From contig NZ_JAFCKQ010000031.1 in assembly GCF_018130215.1 (NCBI RefSeq), positions 21,973-85,972 on the forward strand: 64,000 nt of DNA, given 5' to 3'. The position numbers and the translations under genes were made by a program. Below the pieces are notes generated by a model. The model saw only the letters and a program-made list of their open reading frames with translations, had not been told where the DNA came from and ran no database searches. Positions 8,411-18,209 of the stretch are shown one piece after another. The stretch comes from Bradyrhizobium jicamae. GTDB taxonomy: Bacteria > Pseudomonadota > Alphaproteobacteria > Rhizobiales > Xanthobacteraceae. The stretch's first letter is position 1, and the number at the start of each line of letters is the position of its first letter.

Positions 8411-9118
8411 ATGCGCTATCAGCTTTACTACTGGCCGACGATCCAGGGCCGCGGCGAATATGTCCTGCTCGCGCTGGAGGAGGCCGGTGCCGATTACACC
8501 GACGTAGCGCGCGGCAAGGGTGGCATGGGCGCGATGATGAAGATGATGGACGTGCACAAGGGCACGCCGCCGTTCGCACCGCCCTTCCTCGAGGCCGGCA
8601 AGCTCGTAATCGGTCAGACCGCCAACATCCTGCTCTATCTCGGCGCGCGCCATGGCCTGGCGCCGAAGCCGGATGCCGGCAAGCTCTGGGTTCACCAGTT
8701 GCAGCTCACCATCACCGACTTCGTGATGGAGATCCATGACACCCATCATCCGCTCGGCCCCTCGCTCTATTATGAGGACCAGAAGGCACCGGCGAAAAAG
8801 CGCACCGAGGAATTCTGGAAATCACGCGTGCCGAAATATCTCGGTTATTTCGAGGATCTGGTAGCGGCCAATGGCGGTGCCTTCGTCACCGGCCGCCGCG
8901 CCACCTATGTCGACCTCTCGCTGTTCCAGATCGTGGAAGGCCTGCGCTACGCGTTTCCCAATCGGATGCGGGGCTTCGAGAAGAAGGTGCCGCGGCTGCT
9001 CGAACTGCACGACCGGATCGCCGAGCGGCCGAACATCAAGGCGTATCTGGCGAGCGAGCGGCGGATCCCGTTCAACGAGGACGGCATTTTCCGGCGCTAC
9101 AAGGCGCTGGATTTGTGA
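8411..9118 (+). CDS. Glutathione S-transferase family protein
   Basis: Cytosolic GSTs conjugate glutathione to electrophiles or reduce peroxides. The 235-residue product starts with the thioredoxin-like first strand and helix MRYQLYYWPTIQGRGEYVLLALEEAGADY. It has the glutathione-binding turn around KLVIGQTANILLYLG (a cis-Pro/Gln-Thr type motif) and an all-helical C-terminal domain containing VTGRRATYVDLSLFQIVEGL. The arrangement resembles the alpha/pi/sigma type. The ATG at 8411 follows a purine-rich GGGGGAGTG site; the reading frame is open upstream to 8291 but that part overlaps the terminator. Substrate unknown. Confidence 0.88.
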   Translation: MRYQLYYWPTIQGRGEYVLLALEEAGADYTDVARGKGGMGAMMKMMDVHKGTPPFAPPFLEAGKLVIGQTANILLYLGARHGLAPKPDAGKLWVHQLQLTITDFVMEIHDTHHPLGPSLYYEDQKAPAKKRTEEFWKSRVPKYLGYFEDLVAANGGAFVTGRRATYVDLSLFQIVEGLRYAFPNRMRGFEKKVPRLLELHDRIAERPNIKAYLASERRIPFNEDGIFRRYKALDL

Positions 9119-9123
9119 CGCAG

Positions 9124-9483
9124 TCACCGGCTCCTTCCGTCCACCGGCGTCAGCGTGAGCTTCGACAGCTCGATGCCGTCGATGCAGCTGACATTCAGCG
9201 CCACCACATCGCTGCCGTCGGGCTTCTTGCCGCGCGCGAACACGTCGACGCCGCAATCGATGCAGAGCTGATGGTGGATCGCGTGGCGGTTGAAGAGATA
9301 TTCCTTCAGATTCTCGGCGCCTGCGCGCAGCTGAAAGCTCGACGGGTCCAGGAACACGAAATGCAGCCCCTTCTTGGTGCAGATCGAGCAGTTGCAGGCG
9401 GTGACCATGGCCATGTCGGTGGTGCATTCGAAGCGGACCTGGCCGCAATGGCAGCCGCCCGTGTAGGTCTTGCTGTCAGGCAT
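9124..9483 (-). CDS. GFA family (CENP-V/GFA domain) protein
   Basis: GFA-domain proteins bind zinc through a CxC...CxxC arrangement and include glutathione-dependent formaldehyde-activating enzyme; most members have unknown substrates. Visible ligands are GGCHCG (Cys11, Cys13), CNCSIC (Cys30, Cys32, Cys35) and CIDCG further on. The 119-residue length is typical. ATG 9483 is preceded by GAGGAT with 6-nt spacing; a GTG at 9495 is possible. The stop of the upstream minus-strand ICMT-like gene lies just before this start, so the two are probably co-transcribed. Confidence 0.88.
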   Translation of the reverse strand: MPDSKTYTGGCHCGQVRFECTTDMAMVTACNCSICTKKGLHFVFLDPSSFQLRAGAENLKEYLFNRHAIHHQLCIDCGVDVFARGKKPDGSDVVALNVSCIDGIELSKLTLTPVDGRSR

Positions 9484-9491
9484 GACGATCC

Positions 9492-10166
9492 TCACCAGAG
9501 CCCGGGGATCAGACGATAGCGCACCCGCGCAGCGTAGTCAGCATAGCCCGCGAGCCCCGCCCGCAGCGTGCGCTCCTCGATGCCGGTGCGGAACGCGAAC
9601 AGCGCGAAGAACAGCGGCACGAAGGCAAGTCCCCACCACGAGCCGAGCTGCACCGGCACACCGATGAAGAACAGCATGACGCTCGCATAAATCGGATGGC
9701 GGACCAGCGCGTAGGGCCCGCTCGAGATCACCTGATGGTGGCGCTCGGCCTGCACCTTCACCACCGGGGATGCAAAGGAGTTGGTGCGAAACACCCACAT
9801 GATCAGGACCGTCGAGAGCACGTACATCGCAAGCCCGAGGACGATCGGCACGATGCCGGCATCGCCACCGCCATGGCGGCGATCGAGGCCCATCACGACG
9901 GACCACAGGAAGGCCACCACCCCGAACACCAGCATGAACCATTTGTCGCTCGAAGGCTGGCCCTCGCGCGCGGTGAAGCGCATCCGCTCTGCTAGCAGCC
10001 CGGGATCGACCCTGGCGAGCCACAGCCCGCTGGCAGGGCCGATGACGGCCGAGGCGATCAGGAACGCCCATGCACCTGGCCAGTGCAGCGTGCCTGCGGA
10101 CACGAACAGCACCGCGGCCATGGCGACGAGGAAGGCGGTGTTCTGCAGCAGGAGCTTTGCGATCAT
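9492..10166 (-). CDS. Isoprenylcysteine carboxyl methyltransferase (ICMT)-like membrane protein
   Basis: A polytopic membrane protein of about 224 residues whose C-terminal part has the ICMT/PEMT signature: SGPYALVRHPIYASVMLFFIG followed by a hydrophobic stretch and EERTLRAGLAGYADYAARVRYRLIPGLW. The family uses S-adenosylmethionine to methylate lipids or small hydrophobic substrates; bacterial targets are mostly unknown. ATG 10166 was chosen because the frame upstream of it (TTG at 10241) codes for a non-conserved stretch. It is divergent from the ArsR/SRPBCC pair and may share its regulator. Confidence 0.78.
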   Translation of the reverse strand: MIAKLLLQNTAFLVAMAAVLFVSAGTLHWPGAWAFLIASAVIGPASGLWLARVDPGLLAERMRFTAREGQPSSDKWFMLVFGVVAFLWSVVMGLDRRHGGGDAGIVPIVLGLAMYVLSTVLIMWVFRTNSFASPVVKVQAERHHQVISSGPYALVRHPIYASVMLFFIGVPVQLGSWWGLAFVPLFFALFAFRTGIEERTLRAGLAGYADYAARVRYRLIPGLW

Positions 10167-10269
10167 GGGAAGACGCCCGCGAACGATTCCAGCAGTAGGT
10201 GTGCGCTTGTTTTCCGGCAAACCTGCGACCGCGGCGATCAACTTTCGGAGCAGCCGCGCTGCCGCCGTA

Positions 10270-10299
10270 TTGACATTTATATAAGCAATGGCTTATATA
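10270..10299 (+). promoter_or_regulatory. ArsR promoter and operator
   Basis: A perfect 9-bp inverted repeat, TATATAAGC (10278-10286) and GCTTATATA (10291-10299) around AATG, sits between a TTGACA box (10270-10275) and the ATG of the ArsR gene. It includes a TATATA sequence suitably spaced as the -10 box. Repressor binding here would block polymerase, the usual ArsR autoregulation layout. It may also affect the divergent methyltransferase gene. Confidence 0.75.
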
Positions 10300-10304
10300 T
10301 TGAC

Positions 10305-10634
10305 ATGACCGCAGCCATGCAGCTCACCAGCGTGTTGAAGACCCTCGCCGATCCCACGCGCCGTGCGGTGTTCGAGCGCATCGCGCGGGAAGGAGAGGTT
10401 GCCGCGACAGGGCTGGTGCACGGCTCGAAGGTGTCGCAGCCCGCGGTGTCGCAGCATCTGCGGGCGCTGCGCGATGCCGGCCTCGTCATCGAGCGGCGCG
10501 AGGGCCGGCACATCCATTACCGCGTCGCGCCCAAGGGGCTTGGCCCGCTGGTCGACTGGCTCGGCCATTACCAGACGTTCTGGGCCGAGCGGTTCGAGAA
10601 TCTCGAAAGGCTTTTGAAGGAAACCGAGTCATGA
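10305..10634 (+). CDS. ArsR-family transcriptional regulator
   Basis: A 109-residue winged-helix repressor of the ArsR family. LADPTRRAVFERIAREGEVAAT forms the first helices, SQPAVSQHLRALRDAGLVIERREGRHIHYRV the recognition helix and wing, and the C-terminal YQTFWAERFENLERLLKE is the dimer helix. No metal-binding Cys pair is visible, so it belongs with the non-metal members usually paired with SRPBCC genes. It starts 6 bp after its putative operator and overlaps the next gene by 4 bp (ATGA), showing translational coupling. Confidence 0.93.
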   Translation: MTAAMQLTSVLKTLADPTRRAVFERIAREGEVAATGLVHGSKVSQPAVSQHLRALRDAGLVIERREGRHIHYRVAPKGLGPLVDWLGHYQTFWAERFENLERLLKETES

Positions 10635-11077
10635 GTGAGACCCATGCGATCACCGTCGAGAAGGTGCTGCCGTATCCGGCCGAACGAATCTGGCGGACGC
10701 TGACGACGAGCGGGGAGATCGCGAAATGGCTGATGCCGAACGATTTCACCGCGGAAGTCGGCCGGCGCTTCACCTTCCGCACCGCGCCGATGGGCGACTG
10801 GGACGGCGTCGTGCATTGCGAGGTGCTGGATTGCGATCCACCGCGCCTGTTACGCTATTCCTGGACCGGTGGCTCCGACAGCAATCCCGCCTACGGCTCG
10901 AAGCTCCACTCGATGGTCACCTGGACGCTGACGCCGGTCGAGGGCGGCACGCATCTGCGTTTCGTGCACGACGGCTTCGTCTTCCCCGGCAACCGGTTCG
11001 CCTTTGATGCGATGGGCCCGGGCTGGGGCCGGGCGCACGACAGCATTGCGCGTGTCACCGCGGAGCGTGTGGCGTGA
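10631..11077 (+). CDS. SRPBCC (AHSA1-type) domain protein
   Basis: The 148-residue product has the START/Bet v1 fold signature of the AHSA1 subgroup: N-terminal ITVEKVLPYPAERIWRTLTT, then EIAKWLMPNDF, and WTLTPVEGGTHLRFVHDGF. These proteins bind hydrophobic ligands in a helix-grip pocket and are commonly encoded with an ArsR regulator, as here; physiological ligands are rarely known. The start overlaps the arsR-type stop by 4 bp. The stop (11075-11077) abuts the stop of the converging minus-strand gene with no spacer. Confidence 0.9.
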   Translation: MSETHAITVEKVLPYPAERIWRTLTTSGEIAKWLMPNDFTAEVGRRFTFRTAPMGDWDGVVHCEVLDCDPPRLLRYSWTGGSDSNPAYGSKLHSMVTWTLTPVEGGTHLRFVHDGFVFPGNRFAFDAMGPGWGRAHDSIARVTAERVA

Positions 11078-11563
11078 TCACTCGTTCGCGCTGCGCCTGA
11101 CGGTGATCGAGGCTTCGGTCCTGGTGCGCGTGCATTCGAGGTTGAGACGCTTGTAGCGCATCGTGATCTTGTCGCCGCGCAACAGCCCCATGCGCTTCAG
11201 GCAGCGCGTTGTGCCAGTCATGACATCGTCCTTCGGCAGGGTGAAGATCAGTGCCGTGGCCGAGCCGACCAGGTTGAGGAACTCGGGTTTGATCTTGCGA
11301 TCGGTCTTGGCATAGAGCTCGGTCGAATAGTCCTTGCCGCGGCAGCCGAGCGACAATTCCCTGGCCGCCGGATGGGTCAGATAGGTGATGTTGGCGGCAG
11401 TGAAGTTGACCTTCAGCCCGTCGATCTGGCCGGCGAGCTGTTTTGCGATGTCCTCGCAAGGGTCGGCATGAGCGGGCGCCGAGATCAGCGCCGCGCCCAG
11501 CGCGAGCATCGCGACAGGCAGGATGGAGCCGATGTTGAACGGCAAGCGCGATCGTCCGATCAT
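11078..11563 (-). CDS. Secreted protein of unknown function
   Basis: I do not recognise the family. The 161-residue product has a cleavable signal peptide (hydrophobic stretch ending SAPAHA, about residues 15-33) and a mature domain with four cysteines that could form two disulfides (DPCEDIA, SLGCRGK, TTRCLKR, LNLECTR). The start at 11563 is backed by a GGGGGT site; upstream in-frame ATGs exist at 11599 and 11623. It converges on the SRPBCC gene with zero-base spacing between stops. A periplasmic location is inferred. Confidence 0.65.
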   Translation of the reverse strand: MIGRSRLPFNIGSILPVAMLALGAALISAPAHADPCEDIAKQLAGQIDGLKVNFTAANITYLTHPAARELSLGCRGKDYSTELYAKTDRKIKPEFLNLVGSATALIFTLPKDDVMTGTTRCLKRMGLLRGDKITMRYKRLNLECTRTRTEASITVRRSANE

Positions 11564-11661
11564 GAATACCCCCGCGGCATGAAATGCGCGAAGGTTCATG
11601 CAGGCTCCCGCGGAGCGCGTCAATATGTGCGGTGACCGCGGGAGCGGTCACACAAGCCCGT

Positions 11662-11976
11662 CTAGAAGGCAGTTGGCCTGCACTTGCCGTTGTGGGCCTT
11701 GGAAACGCCGGCGGCCTCGCGTTCGCAATCGTTGCTGAAGGTCTTGCCGTCACAGCCACAGACCGGCCGGAAGATCCGCGGGCAGAAGCGCGGCTTGCGC
11801 ACGCAGGTGCCGAACTGGTCGAAGCGGCCGCACGTGCCGGGCCGGAACTGACAGAATTCGTCGGGCCCGCATGCGAACCCGGCAAAGCCGCCGCACCTCT
11901 GGCCGGCGGCAGTGGCGCCTGTCGGAGCCGCGATCAGCAATGCCAGCGCAAGCGAGACGAAAAGCCCTGACTTCAT
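11662..11976 (-). CDS. Small secreted protein with a Kazal-like domain
   Basis: The 104-residue product has a signal peptide (about 1-24) and a cysteine-rich mature part with twelve or more Cys. Its C-terminus, CPRIFRPVCGCDGKTF then SNDCEREAAGVSKAHNGKC, matches the Kazal/follistatin pattern of serine-protease inhibitors (PVCGxDGxTYxNxCxxxxA). The first half (CGGFAGFACGPDEFC) adds a second Cys-rich module also seen with bacterial Kazal proteins. The start is fixed by a strong AAGGAGG site. A role in inhibiting extracellular or host proteases is inference only. Confidence 0.75.
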   Translation of the reverse strand: MKSGLFVSLALALLIAAPTGATAAGQRCGGFAGFACGPDEFCQFRPGTCGRFDQFGTCVRKPRFCPRIFRPVCGCDGKTFSNDCEREAAGVSKAHNGKCRPTAF

Positions 11977-12208
11977 GATTGCCTCCTTGGGCGGTTCGGT
12001 GCGGGTGTTCATCGATACACAACTTTAGATTACATGTATGTGATAAATCCCACATTGATTGCCGCGGCGCGCATGGCTGGGGGGCGGCCGGCATCCCTTT
12101 CCTTTGTCCGCAAAAGGCTTAGAACGGCTCTATCTTGCCGGTCGCCCCTCGGGCCACCGGCCATTCGACCGACGCGCAAGCCCAAACGAGCAGCCCAAAG
12201 AGCAGAAC

Positions 12209-13860
<1,652 letters not shown>

Positions 13861-13864
<4 letters not shown>

Positions 13865-14535
13865 GGGTCAGAGGCCTCGACGGATTTTCCAGAGGCTGGG
13901 TCGCCGTCACTGTTGACGTCGACCGGCGAACGATCTCCTTCCACACCGGCATTGCGGAGGCGCTGGCGCCTCCGTTCGACCGCGCCGGCATCGACATCCC
14001 GATCGGCATGACGGAAGACGGGGCGCGCGAGTGCGATCTGCTGGCGCGCGCGAGATTGCGGCCGCACATCTCGCGCGTCTTCACCGGCGCGCGGCGCTGG
14101 CTGTGGCAGGATTTTTCCGATCCCGACGAGGCGAATGCGGAAGCGCTGCGCCGCGGCGAGACGCGCGTATCGCGTCAGCTCTGGCACATCGGCAGGAAGA
14201 TCATGGAGGTCGATGCGTTCGTCAGCGCGAATCCGGCTCGCGACATCCGCGAGGTGCATCCCGAGCTGGTGTTCCTGCGGCTCAACCGTGGCGAGCCATT
14301 GCCGAGTAAGAAGTCGCGGGAGGGCGATGCGCTGCGTTGTCGGTTGCTCAGGCGCGAAGGCTTTCGCGAGATCGATCGCTGGCTGACCGAGGTGCGGATC
14401 GGCACGGGTGCGAAACGCGACGACGTGCTGGATGCCTGCGCGGTGGCTGTCGCTGCATGGAATCCGCAAGGCAGCGTCCCCGAAGGGACGCCGCCGCGCG
14501 ATGCGTGCAATCTGCCGATGCAGATCTGGTTCTAG
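13861..14535 (+). CDS. DUF429 family protein (predicted RNase H-like nuclease)
   Basis: The 224-residue product matches DUF429, a family predicted to adopt an RNase H-like fold. It begins VRGLDGFSRGWVAVTVD (the first strand carries the expected Asp), has AGIDIPIGM with a second Asp, VFTGARRWLW, a central helix, EVHPELVFLRLN, and a C-terminal DDVLDACAVAVAAW where the last acidic residues lie. It starts at a TTG whose TGA overlaps the fumarase stop (TTGA), so translation is probably coupled. No biological role for the family is established to my knowledge. Confidence 0.8.
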
Positions 14536-14544
14536 ACCCAGCGC

Positions 14545-14841
14545 TTACGCGCGCGTCCCGGTGAAGGGGAAGCTGCCCATCGGGCCGATGCCCATTTCGC
14601 CGGAGATGCTGTCGCCGGCGACCTTGCCGCTGAAGTCCAGCGTCAGCGGCATCGGATTGGTGATGGAAACCTTCCAGGCGACGTCGTCGCCGTTCACGGT
14701 GCCGTCGAAGATCTCGGCCGAATTGCCCTCGGCACCCTGCGTCCCCGTGAGCGTGCCGCCCGAGCTCGCCAGCGACAGCGTCGCCGTGCGGTCACCCATC
14801 GGCGTGCTCATGGTGATATTCCAGTTTCCGTCCACCGCCAT
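14545..14841 (-). CDS. Small conserved hypothetical beta-rich protein
   Basis: A 98-residue soluble protein rich in Thr, Gly and Ser with alternating hydrophobicity (DGNWNITMSTPMGDRTATLSL, GTLTGTQGAEG, ISGEMGIGPMGSFPFTGTR), suggesting a small beta barrel. I do not recognise a named family. The ATG at 14841 is preceded by GAGGGGAG; the open frame to 14889 is not needed. It converges with the DUF429 gene. Confidence 0.7.
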   Translation of the reverse strand: MAVDGNWNITMSTPMGDRTATLSLASSGGTLTGTQGAEGNSAEIFDGTVNGDDVAWKVSITNPMPLTLDFSGKVAGDSISGEMGIGPMGSFPFTGTRA

Positions 14842-14923
14842 TATTGTCTCCCCTCGAGATGAAAAAGCGAGCGCGGCGGTATAACCCATCCTGCGGCGCC
14901 CGCATAGTTTGGAGCTGCGGCGA

Positions 14924-15481
14924 TCAGGCGCGGGCGGCGGCGGCGCGCAGCCGGCTCATCACCAGGATGCGGAAGGCGAGGTACTGGATCGCAAAGGCGG
15001 CGATCTTGGCGCCGCCCGCGACCACGGTCACGTAAGTCGCCCACAGCTTCATGTCGCCGGTCGACGCAATCGCGATCGTGCCGGCGCCGAGGGCGAACAT
15101 CAGGGCAGCCCAGGCGAAGCCCGCAGCCGTGACATATTCCGGGATCACCTCGGCGACGCGTGGCGGCATGTAGCGCAGCATCCAGCCGCGCCTGAGCATG
15201 ATGGCGCCGATCGCGAAATGCGCGATGGCAGGCTTGGCCAGCACGAAGCGGGGATCGTTGGTGAGCAGCGTCGCGGTGCCGAGCACGATGACCAGCGCAA
15301 GGCTGGCCCAGGTCATGAAGCCGAGCGCTTCGCCCTTGATCCGGGCACGGATCACCTGCGCGATAGCGCCCGCGATCGCGACGCCGGTGGCGAGCACCAC
15401 GTTGTCGGTGGCGAAATAGACCGCCAGGAACACGATGGTGGAGAGAAAGTCGCTCGCAAGCCTGGCCAGTACGCTCTTCAT
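14924..15481 (-). CDS. YciB/IspZ-like inner-membrane protein
   Basis: A 185-residue protein with about five membrane spans. The stretch FLSTIVFLAVYFATDNVVLATGVAIAGAIAQVI, the central KPAIAHFAIGAIMLRRGWMLRYMPP, and length resemble the YciB/IspZ (intracellular septation protein A) family, which affects envelope synthesis and septation in enterics. Similarity is by pattern only. The gene lies 47 bp downstream of another membrane-protein gene, whose promoter carries the TetR-type operators, so the two may form one operon. Confidence 0.55.
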   Translation of the reverse strand: MKSVLARLASDFLSTIVFLAVYFATDNVVLATGVAIAGAIAQVIRARIKGEALGFMTWASLALVIVLGTATLLTNDPRFVLAKPAIAHFAIGAIMLRRGWMLRYMPPRVAEVIPEYVTAAGFAWAALMFALGAGTIAIASTGDMKLWATYVTVVAGGAKIAAFAIQYLAFRILVMSRLRAAAARA

Positions 15482-15528
15482 CGTCGTGCCTTCCGTTTCC
15501 TCGATTGTTGCTGGTCGCGTCAGGGCCT

Positions 15529-16104
15529 TTAGGGAGACGGCAGCGCGTTGGCCGGCGGCGTCCCGTATTTGGCCCGGCGATAATCCGGATACCATCTGGT
15601 GAAGTAGACCGCGCTGTTGCGGGCCGCGAAGGCGACCAGCAGGCCGGTCCATAGCGGCAAGCCAGGCACGTACAGCAGCGTGACGTTGCCGAGCAGCATC
15701 AACAGTGAAGCACCGATCCAGGCCCAGGCGATCAGGTAGTTGACGTGATTGAAGCTCGGCAGGCGGGCGGTCTCGGCGTCGACCATCTCGATCGCATATT
15801 GCCGGGTGAAGGGATGGCGAAGCAGGATCGAGAGCAGCGACACCAGCAGGATGCCGCTGTCGACGGTCACCCTGATCGCCATCGTGCTCAGCGTCGGGTC
15901 GACGAAGGTGAGATAGAGGCCAACCGCGGTGAACACCACCGCTGAGCCGATGCCGAGGATCTTGATCGTGCGGCCACGGGCGATGTCGACTGCGATCACG
16001 CCGAGGCAGATGATGGTGGCGCAGAGCAGACTCACGGTGGCGGAGGTCAACAGCAGCAGGGCGGCCAGCACACCGTAGGGGGCGAGGATCAGAAAGATCG
16101 TCAT
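15529..16104 (-). CDS. Polytopic membrane protein, TetR-regulon candidate
   Basis: A roughly 191-residue membrane protein with five or six hydrophobic helices and no recognised family. The C-terminal tail (YFTRWYPDYRRAKYGTPPANALPSP) is charged and likely cytoplasmic. Start ATG 16104 is preferred over ATG 16116: it has a GAGG site, and it places the first operator 19 bp upstream, the same distance as in the carotenoid oxygenase promoter. The shared promoter architecture suggests common control by the TetR regulator at 18303 and a linked function. Confidence 0.65.
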   Translation of the reverse strand: MTIFLILAPYGVLAALLLLTSATVSLLCATIICLGVIAVDIARGRTIKILGIGSAVVFTAVGLYLTFVDPTLSTMAIRVTVDSGILLVSLLSILLRHPFTRQYAIEMVDAETARLPSFNHVNYLIAWAWIGASLLMLLGNVTLLYVPGLPLWTGLLVAFAARNSAVYFTRWYPDYRRAKYGTPPANALPSP

Positions 16105-16122
16105 CGAAAGCCTCATCGGCCC

Positions 16123-16192
16123 ATCTTTACATCGTAAAGATACCCTAAAGGCGTACAGGGGTGATCGTCAAGCGAAATCTTGACAGTGTCAA
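16123..16192 (-). promoter_or_regulatory. Duplicated TetR-type operator/promoter, copy A
   Basis: A perfect 8-bp-arm palindrome ATCTTTAC-ATC-GTAAAGAT (16123-16141) and a second dyad TTGACA-G-TGTCAA (16180-16192) lie 57 bp apart, start to start. On the minus strand a TTGACG -35-like box sits between them. The same two sites at identical spacing occur at 18210-18279, and the intervening bases are partly conserved. This looks like one repressor controlling two promoters. Confidence 0.75.
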
Positions 16193-16219
16193 AATCGTGA
16201 AGTGAGAGCGAAACAGGAA

Positions 16220-16642
16220 CTATTTCAACGCGCTGCTTGCGCCCGCGATGGTCCGGGACAGCGTCGTGATCGCGCAGGTGATGAGCAGGCTTATGGTGAT
16301 GAAGATGCCGCCGGCCCGGCCGATCCAGAACAGCAGCGTGCCCGGCCGTGCATACATGCCGAGTGGATGGATCAGCCGCGAGAGCAGCAGCGCGCCCATC
16401 AGGACGTGAATCCGCGTCGCCGGCGTTCCCGACATTTCCAGGAAGGCGACCATCAGCGTGATGATCGGGACGTACTCGATGAAACTGCCGTGGGCGCGGA
16501 TCGCGTTGCGCAGCGCGACGTTTCCGCCGTCGCTGAACGGTGCGAGATTGCTCTGGCGCAGGCGGATCACCAGCAGCGCAAGGGCGGCGTAGAGCAGGGC
16601 GAGAATGGCGAGATAGCCTGCAGTGACTGATGGCACGTGCAT
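16220..16642 (-). CDS. MAPEG family membrane protein
   Basis: MAPEG proteins are four-helix membrane enzymes (microsomal GST-like) acting in glutathione or eicosanoid-type chemistry in eukaryotes; bacterial roles are mostly undefined. The 140-residue product has four hydrophobic spans and the signature GGNVALRNAIRAHGSFIEYVPI, followed by MGALLLSRLIHPLGMYARPG. The start at 16642 is preceded by GAGG. It lies between the carotenoid oxygenase gene and the operator-bearing membrane gene on the same strand. Confidence 0.88.
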   Translation of the reverse strand: MHVPSVTAGYLAILALLYAALALLVIRLRQSNLAPFSDGGNVALRNAIRAHGSFIEYVPIITLMVAFLEMSGTPATRIHVLMGALLLSRLIHPLGMYARPGTLLFWIGRAGGIFITISLLITCAITTLSRTIAGASSALK

Positions 16643-16679
16643 GCGGGCCTCCTCGATGCGCTGTCGGTGCGTCCGCAAT

Positions 16680-16777
16680 GCCGTCATTCCGGGGCGCGCG
16701 TCGGCGCGAACCCGGAATCTCGAAATGACTAATTCCGGATTCCGGGTTCATCGCTGCGCGATGCCCCGGAATGACGG
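16680..16777. repeat. Long inverted repeat (interspersed palindromic element)
   Basis: CGTCATTCCGGGGC near 16682 pairs with GCCCCGGAATGACG near 16761, and inner arms ACCCGGAATC and GATTCCGGGT pair within them, giving a nearly continuous hairpin of about 95 nt. It sits between the MAPEG gene and the end of the carotenoid oxygenase gene. The form is that of palindromic intergenic repeats; copy number elsewhere was not checked. Confidence 0.75.
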
Positions 16778-16787
16778 AGGGCGGATG

Positions 16788-18191
16788 TTACTCGGCGCCG
16801 ACCCAGTTGCCGTGGAATCCGTCCGGCACGCGATGGCCGAGATGCACCAGTGCGGTGGGGCCGGCTTCGACGTCGGTGGCGTTGAAGACGGCGAGGTCGC
16901 TGCGGTTCTCGCGGGCGCGCCAGACCACCGCGAGCAGCCAGCCGTCGCCCTCGGCAGCGTCACGGCCACGTTCGACGAACACGGGCTCGGAAATCGTGTC
17001 GCCGGCGGGCAGCAGATAATGGCCGAGCCGCTTGCCCTTGCCGTCGACATGCACGATGCCCGACAGCGCGCCGAACATCGGCAGATCGGGATTGGCGCAG
17101 GCGTACCAGCCGTGATTGCTGCTCATTCCGGCGCGGCGATCGTCGACGCGGGGGAATTCCCCGGTGAGATCGTCGAGATAGGTTTGCGTGAAGCGGTCGG
17201 TGTTTCCTGCAAGATCGAAGGTCCAGCGACAATAGCGCGCGCGGTTCTTCTTCGGATCGGTCGGCGAACCGTCGGGATGGTTGAACAGCGGGGCTTCCTC
17301 GAACTGCATGACGTCGGCAATGATGCGATTGCCTTCCTCCCAGGCGTTCATGACGTGGAAGACGTAGCAGCTCTCGGCGCGGAACCAGACGATGTCCTTC
17401 GACGAGCCGCGGCGCTTCATTACGCCGACATAGGCGCCTTTCTCCGGCTCCCAGGCGTAGGGCGCTTGTCCCCTCATCGCGCGCTGCATGCTGCCTGTGA
17501 TCGGCAGGATCGGAAACAGCAAATGGTTTTCGGTGACGATGAAGTCGTGGACCATGCTGGCATAGGGCGCCTCAAGGCGCTCGAACCGTGTCACGACGCC
17601 GGATGCATCGATCGCGCCGTATGACAGGGCCGGCGTCAGCGGGCCCGCGGCGTTGTAGCCGAAGAACACCAGCTCGCCGGTGACGGGATCGATCTTCGGG
17701 TGAGCGGTGAAGGGACCGGAAATCGCGCCCTTGTAGTCGCAATAGCCAAGCCGGTTCAGCGTGCCGGGTTCGATCTCGGTGGGCAAATGGCTCTCGACGA
17801 GCGCGAGCAGCTTGCCGCCATGGAAGATGATGTTGGTGTTGGCGACGCAGCCATCGGTCACCGTCGTCTCAGGAGCGTCGGGCAGCTTGCGGCCAAATCC
17901 GCCGAACAGCGCGCGGCCGGCGTCGTGCTCGGCCTGCCATTTCGGGGTGCGGACCCAGCGGTTGCGATAGCTGGCGCGGCCATTCTCGAGATGGAAGGCG
18001 TGCAGCATGCCGTCGCCGACGAACCAGTGTGCGCCCGGGACGTCGAATTGCGGGTTGGGGCCGTTGCGATAGAGCGTGCCGTTCAGCTCGCGCGGCAATT
18101 CGCCCGTGATCTTGAGAAACGGGGCATCGGCTTCAAAGGGGATCGGCGCCAGATTGGTTCGCGCCGCAGTTGACGTCACCTGGTCGAGCAT
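16788..18191 (-). CDS. Carotenoid oxygenase family protein
   Basis: These non-haem iron enzymes cleave double bonds of carotenoids, apocarotenoids or stilbenoids. The 467-residue product shows the seven-bladed propeller motifs: ELPRELNGTLYRNGPNPQF at the N-terminus, WFVGDGMLHAF, and the four iron-ligand histidine regions (TAHPKIDP, MVHDFIVTENHLLFP, YVFHVMNAWEE and the final GFHGNW). The start at 18191 follows a GGAGGAGG site. Its promoter carries two TetR-type operator dyads and faces the TetR gene at 18303. The substrate is not determinable; no carotenoid biosynthesis genes are in the window. Confidence 0.92.
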   Translation of the reverse strand: MLDQVTSTAARTNLAPIPFEADAPFLKITGELPRELNGTLYRNGPNPQFDVPGAHWFVGDGMLHAFHLENGRASYRNRWVRTPKWQAEHDAGRALFGGFGRKLPDAPETTVTDGCVANTNIIFHGGKLLALVESHLPTEIEPGTLNRLGYCDYKGAISGPFTAHPKIDPVTGELVFFGYNAAGPLTPALSYGAIDASGVVTRFERLEAPYASMVHDFIVTENHLLFPILPITGSMQRAMRGQAPYAWEPEKGAYVGVMKRRGSSKDIVWFRAESCYVFHVMNAWEEGNRIIADVMQFEEAPLFNHPDGSPTDPKKNRARYCRWTFDLAGNTDRFTQTYLDDLTGEFPRVDDRRAGMSSNHGWYACANPDLPMFGALSGIVHVDGKGKRLGHYLLPAGDTISEPVFVERGRDAAEGDGWLLAVVWRARENRSDLAVFNATDVEAGPTALVHLGHRVPDGFHGNWVGAE

Positions 18192-18209
18192 CGCGCACCT
18201 CCTCCGCTG

